DNA of 64,000 nucleotides. It comes from CAZIVP01 sp964542915. GTDB lineage: Bacteria > Calditrichota > Calditrichia > Calditrichales > Calditrichaceae. A program made the translations under genes and the position numbers. This document shows, in pieces, positions 33,169 through 41,300 of the stretch (the stretch's first letter is position 1; each line of letters opens with the position of its first letter). The DNA is taken from positions 37,421-101,420 of the forward strand of contig CAZIVP010000014.1 in the NCBI GenBank assembly GCA_964542915.1, in the 5' to 3' direction. The notes below the pieces were generated by a model. It ran no database searches and was not told where the DNA came from. It saw only the letters and a program-made list of their open reading frames with translations.

Positions 33169-34932
33169 TTACATAATCTTAATTTTAAGTTCCTTTAATT
33201 GCTCTTCAGAAACTTCAGAGGGCGACTCATCCATTAAGGACAACGCCGAAGTGGTCTTTGGAAATGCAATCACATCACGGATGGATTCGGAACCCATTAA
33301 CAACATAACCAATCGATCCAGTCCAAAGGCTATTCCGCCGTGCGGAGGACAGCCGTACTCCAGAGCGTCCATCAAAAAACCAAACTTACGGCGCGCTTCT
33401 TCATGCCGAATTTGCAGGCTTTTGAACATACGTTCCTGCAGGGATTTTGTATGGATTCGGATGCTGCCGCCGGCGATTTCACTACCGTTCAAAACCAGAT
33501 CATAGGCTCTGGCATGAACCTTTTCGGGTTGGAAATCCAGTAAATCCATATCCCGGGTTTGCGGACTTGTGAACGGATGATGGCGGGCCACATAGCGCTC
33601 CTCTTCTTTGCTATATTCCAACAATGGAAAGTCAATAATCCATAACAGTCGATATTGATCTGTATCCATCAATGCGAAATCGTTTGCCAATTGTAACCGA
33701 AGGGCTCCTAAAGTCGAATACGCGACCTCATAGGTATCGGCAACAATAAAAACCAGATCGTCTTCAACCAGCTGCAATTGGTCGATGAGTTGTTCTTGCT
33801 CAGCAGTACTAACAAATTTTGCGATGCTGCCGGAAATCGTTTCGCCCTGCTTTTTTATATAGGCCAGTCCTTTAGCGCCGTGTTGTTTTACAAATGACTC
33901 ATATTTCTTAATTTGATTACGGCTTATGCGATTACCCTTCGGAAATTTTATAGCCGCAATAATACCGTCCTGGTTCACAACTTGTTTAAAAACATTAAAT
34001 TCTGTCTCATTAAATATGGAATTCAGTGTATGAAGGGGTATGTCAAAACGTAAATCGGGTTTATCCGTGCCATAGCGTTCGAACGCTTCCCTGAACGTCA
34101 TACGCGGCACAGGCCATGGAAGCTCATAATTCACTACCCGGGAGAATAATTCAGCAACTAAAGATTCCGCAACCTGCATTACATCCTCTTCTTCGACAAA
34201 CGACATCTCCATATCGATCTGAGTGAACTCCGGTTGGCGGTCCTTGCGCAGGTCTTCATCCCTAAAACATTTGACAATCTGGAAATAGCGATCAAAACCC
34301 GAAACCATAAGCAATTGTTTATAGGTTTGCGGAGATTGAGGCAAGGCGTAAAATCGACCCGGATAGTTTCGACTGGGTACTAAAAAATCACGGGCGCCTT
34401 CCGGCGTACTTTTCATTAAAACCGGTGTCTCAATTTCCAAAAAATTAAGTTTCGTCAGATATTGCCGGATTACCTGATAAACCTGGCTTCGTATAATCAA
34501 ATTCTTTTGCAGCCGCGGTCTTCGTAAGTCAAGATAACGATATTTTAAACGTAATTCTTCATGAACGTCGATTTCGTCCATAATTTCGAAGGGAGTGGTC
34601 TTAGCGTGGTTCAGCACTTCAAGTTCCAACGCCACCACTTCGATTTCACCGGTTGGCATTTCCGTATTTAATGCCTCGGGCGGGCGTTTACGAACACGTC
34701 CTTGCACTGCAATAACATATTCACTCCGCAGTGATTTTGCCTGTTCGTATAGTGCTTTATCGATTTCAGGGCTGAATACGACTTGCGTCTTCCCATAGCG
34801 ATCACGAATGTCAATGAAAATAAGTCCACCGTGATCCCGCCATTTGTTTACCCATCCCTTCAGTATCACTTCCTGATCGAGTTCAGTTGCCGTAAGTTGG
34901 GCGCAGTGATGTGTTCGCTTTTTTTGTTCCAT
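33169..34932 (-). CDS. aspS: Aspartyl-tRNA synthetase
   Basis: A 587-residue class II synthetase charging tRNA-Asp. N-terminal OB-fold anticodon domain (VILKGWVNKWRDHGGLIFIDIRD), catalytic core with motif 2 FRDEDLRKDRQPEFTQIDME and motif 3 GIAFGLDRLVMLL, and the bacterial GAD insertion about 290-420. QSPQTYKQLLM and PLLEYSKEEER segments match the family. Length is normal for bacterial-type AspRS. The terminator at 35006-35031 separates it from the TonB-like gene upstream, so it starts a new unit with the lipoprotein and LysM genes. Confidence 0.96.
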   Translation of the reverse strand: MEQKKRTHHCAQLTATELDQEVILKGWVNKWRDHGGLIFIDIRDRYGKTQVVFSPEIDKALYEQAKSLRSEYVIAVQGRVRKRPPEALNTEMPTGEIEVVALELEVLNHAKTTPFEIMDEIDVHEELRLKYRYLDLRRPRLQKNLIIRSQVYQVIRQYLTKLNFLEIETPVLMKSTPEGARDFLVPSRNYPGRFYALPQSPQTYKQLLMVSGFDRYFQIVKCFRDEDLRKDRQPEFTQIDMEMSFVEEEDVMQVAESLVAELFSRVVNYELPWPVPRMTFREAFERYGTDKPDLRFDIPLHTLNSIFNETEFNVFKQVVNQDGIIAAIKFPKGNRISRNQIKKYESFVKQHGAKGLAYIKKQGETISGSIAKFVSTAEQEQLIDQLQLVEDDLVFIVADTYEVAYSTLGALRLQLANDFALMDTDQYRLLWIIDFPLLEYSKEEERYVARHHPFTSPQTRDMDLLDFQPEKVHARAYDLVLNGSEIAGGSIRIHTKSLQERMFKSLQIRHEEARRKFGFLMDALEYGCPPHGGIAFGLDRLVMLLMGSESIRDVIAFPKTTSALSLMDESPSEVSEEQLKELKIKIM

Positions 34933-35005
34933 AAGTCCGTTTTCTTGTTTTAGTGAAGGTTTAAAAATTGAGCGACAATTTAAAAATGATTGCTGGAGTA
35001 AACAA

Positions 35006-35031
35006 AAAAAACCGCCCGCAGGCGGTTTTTT
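35006..35031 (-). terminator. Rho-independent terminator of the ExbBD/TPR operon
   Basis: An 11-base perfect stem, AAAAAACCGCC and GGCGGTTTTTT around the loop CGCA, ending 40 bases past the minus-strand stop at 35071. Flanking A and T runs make it work in either direction. Confidence 0.9.
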
Positions 35032-35070
35032 GAAAAGGTTTGTTTGCTGTTATTTTAAAGGCAATATCGA

Positions 35071-36165
35071 TTAACTTGTGAAGACGAATTTTTGTTTAAA
35101 AGTTGCTTTTCCTTCGCTGGCGTCAATTCGTTCAAAACGCCATGAGCGTATGCGTCTGGATACGCATGACTCTACTCTGCGGCTTCGAATGGTAGATTCT
35201 AATACCCGTACGCCGCTTACCCGACCATCCGGCAATATCGTAAATTGAACCGTTATACTACCCTTAAGATTCGGATTAACGCGTGCTTCGCGTTTGTAAC
35301 AGTTCTCAACGGCGTCGGCATGGCGATTTACCACACGGGAAATCGCTTCAGCAGAGCGTGCGGTTGACTTGGAAGCTTTGCCGGAAACCGAGCCTTCTTC
35401 CATCTTAATACTAAAACCGCCCTGGCGTTTAATCGAAGCCGATCCGCTGGGTCCCACACCGCCTTCGATTAAATCATCTATTTTGGCGGAGCCGACATCG
35501 CCACCTCCCGAAGACCGGGCTCCCAATTGCGACCGACGCGAAGAGGAAGATGCGGTCTGTAAGCCACCGACACTTTCCAAAACCTGATCCAAATCACCTA
35601 CGCTTCCGGTTCCGGTACCGCTTTCATCGCCGAAAACATCGGTAACCGCTTCACCAACGCCTCCGCCTCCGCCGGCAGAAAGAACGCCCAACACGCCTGT
35701 TCCGGCCACTTCCTGTTCCATCGCCGCTCGCTGTTGGTTACGTCTGGCAGCAGCCCGGCGTCGCATTGCCCGGCGTTCGGCAGCCGAGGTACCGGTCGCT
35801 TCTTCCCTCTTGCCAACATCCTTTTGAGCACGTTCATCGACGGGTTCTTCCGCTTCCTCTTCCACCACCGGTCCGGCGCCTTCGCCTTCGGTTTCAGCCT
35901 CAGCCACAGGTTCCTGTACAAACTCAGCTTCATACACTTTTTTAAGATAACTCTGCTTTATTTGTTCATTTACCAGATCTTTCGGGAAATCCTTATTACC
36001 CAAATAGATTACAAATCCATAAACCACAGCCAGCGCAGAAAGAATAATAATATAAAATCGTCGATCAAGCTCTTCCCAAATATTCCTTTCAAATTCTTTT
36101 GGGAAAGTCGTAATTTTAAATCCGGCTGCACCGGCGGGTTTACTTTTATTTGAGGCATTAGCCAT
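35071..36165 (-). CDS. TonB/AgmX-like energy-transducing protein
   Basis: A 364-residue envelope-spanning protein: cytoplasmic head about 1-35, one membrane helix about 37-57 (FYIIILSALAVVYGFVIYLG), an acidic then arginine-rich linker, a Gly/Ser-rich stretch about 150-250, and a C-terminal domain of roughly 100 residues resembling AgmX/PglI and TonB (VVNRHADAVENCYKREA, SITVQFTILPDGRVSGVRVLE, SCVSRRIRSWRFE). Two cysteines in that domain may form a disulfide. It is the last gene of the operon with two ExbD and one ExbB protein, so it very probably carries motor force to the outer membrane or the TPR proteins. Calling it AgmX-like rests on the C-terminal pattern. Confidence 0.82.
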   Translation of the reverse strand: MANASNKSKPAGAAGFKITTFPKEFERNIWEELDRRFYIIILSALAVVYGFVIYLGNKDFPKDLVNEQIKQSYLKKVYEAEFVQEPVAEAETEGEGAGPVVEEEAEEPVDERAQKDVGKREEATGTSAAERRAMRRRAAARRNQQRAAMEQEVAGTGVLGVLSAGGGGGVGEAVTDVFGDESGTGTGSVGDLDQVLESVGGLQTASSSSRRSQLGARSSGGGDVGSAKIDDLIEGGVGPSGSASIKRQGGFSIKMEEGSVSGKASKSTARSAEAISRVVNRHADAVENCYKREARVNPNLKGSITVQFTILPDGRVSGVRVLESTIRSRRVESCVSRRIRSWRFERIDASEGKATFKQKFVFTS

Positions 36166-36210
36166 TGTATTAACTCTTTCTAAATTTTAACATTGTTAAT
36201 TTCTTTCGGT

Positions 36211-36696
36211 CTAACCCTTTTTAATCGTTACCAGGCGCATCTTGAAAAATTCTGATTTGCTACACGTGAACATCACTTTGAACAGGACTTCGAAGGGTAT
36301 TTCCTCATCGCCTTGTATATTGACTTCGTGTGTAAATTCCTTACCCACGTCAATTTCAAGTTGTTTTTCCTGCCTGGCATATTCCGCTAACTTTCGGGCC
36401 AGTTCGGGAATAACCATACTGTTCTCGGGAATTTGGTCAACAGGTGTAATAACCTGGTCGTTAACCAAAATGACATCTTCGGCTACCGAAACATTCAGTT
36501 CCTTCTTGGGCTTTTCCCCCTGGAGCGAAGTCGGCAGCCTTAATTGTTCGGAGGGCGTTACCAATGCGCCTTCTGTAGAGAAGGATTTAAGCAGGAATAA
36601 CAGTATGATGGTCATCATATCCATCATAGAATTGAGATTTAATGCACCCTGCTCTTTTTCTAAATGTCTTTTTGATTTTGAAGGTTGAAAAGCCAT
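36211..36696 (-). CDS. ExbD/TolR-family protein with intact proton-site Asp
   Basis: A 161-residue stator protein: short cytoplasmic tail, one membrane helix about 23-40 (LNSMMDMMTIILLFLLKSF) and a periplasmic domain. D26 occupies the place of the Asp that carries protons in ExbD, TolR and AglQ. The segment lacks the proline that usually stands three residues before. AAGGAG lies ten bases before the ATG. It lies 45 bases upstream of the TonB-like gene and 25 bases downstream of the other ExbD gene. The periplasmic portion (LVTPSEQLRLPTS, DVILVNDQVITPV) follows the family. Confidence 0.88.
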   Translation of the reverse strand: MAFQPSKSKRHLEKEQGALNLNSMMDMMTIILLFLLKSFSTEGALVTPSEQLRLPTSLQGEKPKKELNVSVAEDVILVNDQVITPVDQIPENSMVIPELARKLAEYARQEKQLEIDVGKEFTHEVNIQGDEEIPFEVLFKVMFTCSKSEFFKMRLVTIKKG

Positions 36697-36721
36697 CAGG
36701 TTTCAACTCCTTATTTACGAA

Positions 36722-37273
36722 CTATTGTATGATACTGCCAAAATTGACTTCCGGGAAGAGGGCCAGTGTTCTGCCATTTTCCTCATAGGTTTGGATATTA
36801 TCCATAACATCAATGATAACCTGATATTTAATATCACTCGAGGCGGTCAAAACAGCCCGATTTTCATCCACATAGCCCTTATCCTTAATCTTTTTCTTGA
36901 GTTCGATTAATTTATCCTTAAGGCTGGCATAATCGTAATTACCGTCCGCTTCTCGTTTTATGGTCGGGCCTTCACCTTCCTCTCCCGCTAACAATGCCTG
37001 GGCATTACCTATGGTAATTCCTTTTTCGGTGATGGCAATATTAAGATCGAGTTTCAATTTTTTTTCTGTATCCTTTTTATCACCCTCGGCGCCGCTGCCG
37101 GCCCCAACCGTCTTAGGCGGCGGCACATTAATTTCGATGACACCGAGCTTTACCCATTCTGCGCTTGCAATGAGCAGAGGAATAAGAACGACCATAAGAT
37201 TCATGACCGGTCTTATGTCAAGCTCCATATCGAGGTCTTCATTTTTGCTGCGCATTGATGGTCTATAGGCCAT
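36722..37273 (-). CDS. ExbD/TolR-family protein lacking the proton-site Asp
   Basis: A 183-residue relative of ExbD/TolR. The membrane helix RPVMNLMVVLIPLLIASAEW (21-40) keeps the family proline P22, but the residue three further on, normally Asp, is N25. The periplasmic domain (VIEINVPPPK, NIAITEKGITIGNAQAL, VLTASSDIKYQVIIDVMDN) is longer than in the sister protein, with an insertion near 50-60 and 85-110. It is presumably structural or acts in a mixed dimer with the other ExbD. GAGGAT precedes the ATG by eight bases. Confidence 0.87.
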   Translation of the reverse strand: MAYRPSMRSKNEDLDMELDIRPVMNLMVVLIPLLIASAEWVKLGVIEINVPPPKTVGAGSGAEGDKKDTEKKLKLDLNIAITEKGITIGNAQALLAGEEGEGPTIKREADGNYDYASLKDKLIELKKKIKDKGYVDENRAVLTASSDIKYQVIIDVMDNIQTYEENGRTLALFPEVNFGSIIQ

Positions 37274-37299
37274 GATGCTTATCCTCGGTTATTATTTGT

Positions 37300-37959
37300 T
37301 TAACGATTACCGGTTATTAGGTTAATGAGTTTAACCATATGTTCGTCCAGCTCATCGATAATTTTACTCGTGCGGTTCGAAATGTAGGTGTAAACCATTA
37401 GCGTCGGTACGGCTACCATCAATCCAAAAATGGTCGTATTCATTGCTGTTGAAATACCTTTGGCCAACATCCGGCTTTTGTCGGCTTCAGGTACCGATTC
37501 GCTACCAACGGCTGCAAACGAAAGGATAAGGCCGTAAATCGTGCCCATAAGACCCGTTAGTGTTGCAACATTAGCCAGCATTGAGAGATAACTGGTGCGT
37601 TCTTTTAGCTTGGGGATGACTTCGAGGGTTCCTTCATCAACCGCGTTCTGAATGGCCCTGAAATCAAGTTCATCGCTCTCATTGGCGCGTTTTAAGCCGC
37701 GTAAAACAACAAACGGCAATGCTTTCTCCTTGCCCTTTTCACAAAGTTGAATGGCACGTTCCATATTACCGCCGGCGACGAGTTTGCGGACTTCAGCCAT
37801 AAATTTATCGGCGTTCACATTGGAACGGACTACAATAAAATAAATCCGCTCAATGGCAATTGCCAATGCTATAGCTGCAAACAAAGCAATTAGGTACATA
37901 AAAAAGGAACCTTCATTTCCCCACTTAAATGAATCTCCAAATTGAGTTAAGAAAACCAT
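37300..37959 (-). CDS. MotA/TolQ/ExbB proton-channel protein
   Basis: A 219-residue inner-membrane channel protein with three helices: about 19-37, 123-147 (LANVATLTGLMGTIYGLILSFAAV) and 168-190 (STAMNTTIFGLMVAVPTLMVYTY). A cytoplasmic loop lies between the first two (ERAIQLCEKGKEKALPFVVLRGL). The small and threonine residues lining helices two and three match the ExbB/TolQ pore. It is a compact form, lacking long extensions. GGAGGG precedes the ATG by nine bases. The two ExbD genes follow at 26 and 25 bases. Confidence 0.92.
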   Translation of the reverse strand: MVFLTQFGDSFKWGNEGSFFMYLIALFAAIALAIAIERIYFIVVRSNVNADKFMAEVRKLVAGGNMERAIQLCEKGKEKALPFVVLRGLKRANESDELDFRAIQNAVDEGTLEVIPKLKERTSYLSMLANVATLTGLMGTIYGLILSFAAVGSESVPEADKSRMLAKGISTAMNTTIFGLMVAVPTLMVYTYISNRTSKIIDELDEHMVKLINLITGNR

Positions 37960-38004
37960 GAATTTAGCCCTCCATTAATAAACGGTTATTTGAAAGAATC
38001 GAAA

Positions 38005-38349
38005 TTATCTTCTTTTATTTTCCAGTTCTTCAATGTTAATTTGCGGAAGATCATTGTCGCGATTTTTCTCTAATATAAGGCGTTCGCGCCCTCCGACAAT
38101 TTCTTCCCTGAATGATTTCTGTAAATGGACATCCTCGAATTCCGGTTGAATACGATCACTAAACAATTTTACCTGCGGCTTTTCTATTGTAATCTTAATT
38201 TCCGTTACGCCCAGTTCCGTAACGCCTTCATCTGTTGTGGTCGCTTCTTCTTGTTGTTGTAGTGTGTCTGCAGGTTCTGCCGTTTGAGCGTGTATTAACA
38301 TTGGAAGCCACATAATAAAAAACGTCCATAATACACTTTTAAAAAACAT
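38005..38349 (-). CDS. Small exported protein of the motor operon
   Basis: A 114-residue protein with a signal peptide (MFFKSVLWTFFIMWLPMLIHA) and a polar mature part rich in T, E and Q (residues 23-45), followed by a segment with VTELGVTEIKITIEKP and charged C-terminus (LILEKNRDNDLPQINIEEL). No family is recognised. The KITIEKPQVKLFSDRIQPEF stretch looks like a short strand-containing binding segment. AGAGGT lies five bases before the ATG. It sits between the 1609-residue TPR gene and the ExbB gene, 14 and 45 bases away, so it is likely part of the same machine. Confidence 0.68.
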   Translation of the reverse strand: MFFKSVLWTFFIMWLPMLIHAQTAEPADTLQQQEEATTTDEGVTELGVTEIKITIEKPQVKLFSDRIQPEFEDVHLQKSFREEIVGGRERLILEKNRDNDLPQINIEELENKRR

Positions 38350-38363
38350 TATTTACCTCTGAT

Positions 38364-41300
38364 TTATTGTTTCAACGAGATGCGATTTTTATTTAAAATA
38401 TTGACCCGTTGCAATACTTCAGGATCGACAATTATCTCTCTGACTTTAGCACGCTTTGCTTGTTCTGATTCAATATCGGTCGGCAAATATTCAAACACCG
38501 CATACAGCTTCAAACCCTTGCCAGTCAGGTCCTTATCCTCTACATCCACCGCGAGAATGTTCTGGCCCTGCTTTATGGCAATCTCCAGTGTGTAATAATC
38601 CAGCGAATCCAAAACGGCGTATTGATTGGCCTCGTCATCAATAAGGTACTCTCCGTTTAAATAAACCCTGTAATCGTCGTCGGCCGTGACAAAAATTTTA
38701 CCATTCATTGGTTGACCGTTAAGTGTAAATATCTTTCGAAAGAATGCGATGGTATCAGATTCGCTCGTTTCGCCCAAGGCCAGCATCGTATCCTCTGTCG
38801 TCGACTGCAATGTATCGGTTGTTAACATAGCGGTATCCGCAGGCAACGTCTCTTGTAATGTATCACCACCAACATAATTCAAACTGTCCGGTACGGTTGT
38901 TGGGGTAGGTGTAACCGTCTCCTCCGTTCGTATCCATATGTTAAACGGTTCTTTTTCCAAATCTAATCCAAGAAAGGGATCGGCGCTGTCATAAGCATCA
39001 ACAATGGCGGCGTTTTTCCAATCGCTGTCATCGAAATCCATCAGGTTCCATTTACCGGCAAAATAGGTTTTGTTGTATTTCCAGCTATCGTCTGTGATAA
39101 TATGCAATTTTTCTCTTTCAACACTCTCGGAATACGCCATAGGATCGAGTTTGATAAGCTTTAGAAGCAGTTTATTGGCCCAGAGATTATCAATTTCAAA
39201 TTCCTGTTGTTTTTGAAAGGCCAGATCCATAATGCCTCGGGCAAAATCCGTTAAATCAAAATAGTAATTTTCAAAAAATAAAGCACCGTCATCGTAGTTA
39301 TAGTTTTGCGTCGAGTCAAATATGGCGCGATAACGTTCGCTGGTTTGCTGAGCCTCTGCAGCCAATACAGTCATCGTATCCGTAATTTCGACCGCATGAC
39401 GCAGCATGTGATCTTCAGTGCTCTTAACCAAATCGTTTTTGATACCTTTTTCCCGGGCAATCGTGAGTGTTTTGGCATAGGAATTTATTATTTCCCGGGA
39501 AAGAATTTTTACATAGTCCAACATTTGGCTCGCAACATTGTCCAGAGCCAAATAATCCATACCTTGTTCATTTGTCGCCCCGTATTCCATCTTGATCATT
39601 TCTTTGATTTCATCGCGTTTACTCACATACTGATCCAACGCTTCATGAACCAGGTCTTCGATCTCTTTCGCCATGATATTTGAAGTAAGCAAAATCTGAC
39701 GTTTCGATTCTTCCACATATTTATTGGACAGTCCCAGCTCATGTGATCGTTCCATATTGTGCATGTGTGCGTCCATGGTCTTTTGAATGGCCGGCGAGGC
39801 AACTTTCTGTAAAACGGTTAAATTGTAAATAAGATTTTTAACCGGATCGTTCGACGGTGCTTGCACATCAACCGCCTGGTAAACATTTTCAGCCAAAAGA
39901 TGGGCTTCCGTATACAATAACTCGGAAATTTTATCCTGCGCCTTGCTGTAATATTTTACCGCTATTTTACGGGTAGAATCCACTTCCGTGGCTCTGCTAA
40001 TGCCGCTTTGTTGCGTTGTATCGACCGAGGCCAATACCGCAGCCGTATCTTCGCTGGCAGGGGCAGAAGTCAGGTCCACGCCAAGGCGTTCGGCCACCGC
40101 CGGTAGTTTATCCACCACATTCTGATACTCTTCGACGGCGCGATCGTAAAGTTTGGAGGCTTGCTGATTTATTTTTTGTCTTTGCACAAAACGTTCATCT
40201 TGATTGAGAGAAGGATCAATCTGTTGATTGGCATAAATGTCCGCGAATTCTTCATAAGAGCGCGCAATGTTATAAACGGCTTCAAAACTACGCGGAGAGG
40301 CGAAACTTACGACTTTACGGTACGCATCATTGAGTTCCGTCAACAAGTCGCGCATTTCTGTCATTTTGGATTCGATATTACTTTGCGGCGGTTCTAATTC
40401 TATTGCAACAAACTCGTCATGCAAAATATCGGCCAATGCATTGACAGCTTCTGCGGCAATATATGCGTTGGGGTCTTTGCCCTGTTCCCGGAAATTTTCG
40501 CTACGGTTGATTGCTTTATTAAATTCCGCTTTTGCCTCCTCTATACGTCCGTTATCCATATAGTACTTGCCGCGTTCGTAAAAGGCGGTTACCGTACGCG
40601 GATCATCGGGGAAGCGATTTGCAAAAGCCTCATAGATGCGATTTGCCTCCTGTACATTATCCATTTTTAGATACAATTTGGCATTGGTAAAGAACAGATC
40701 GGTTGCATAGGATTTATCGGGATATTGCTCTATGTACTCTGTATTAACCCGGATAGCATCCTGCCAGTTTTCTCCTTTCTGATAATAATAGCTGGCATTG
40801 TACAGAGCCGGTTCGGCATTTTCCGCATCGCTGAATTTATTGTATATGCGTTCATAGATTTGTGCGGCCTGGGTGAATTGTTCCAGTTCGGTGTAGGCGC
40901 CGGCCATTTTTTCCAGGGATGGTAATGCATAGCGCGAATCGGGATAAACCACGGCCAGCGTGTCGAAAACATTAATGGCCCGCACCCAATCTTTGACCCT
41001 TTCATAATTTAACCCGGCGTTGAACAGGGCGGCCTCGGCCAGTTGCTGATCTTCGGATGCCTCCTTGTATACTCGTTTGTACTCATTGGCTGCTGCAAAG
41101 TAATCGCCCTGATCTTCCAAATATTCGGCATTTTTGAAGATGGCCTGTCCCATACGTTTTCGGGCAAAATCTTTCTGTTCTTCGGAAACCGCCACCTCAT
41201 CAAGTATGCGCTTGGCCATAATTTCACTGTCTTTAAATTTCCCCAACGCAAAATATGAATCCATGATAGAGCGCAGCGCTAAACTTTTTTGTTCGGCTCC

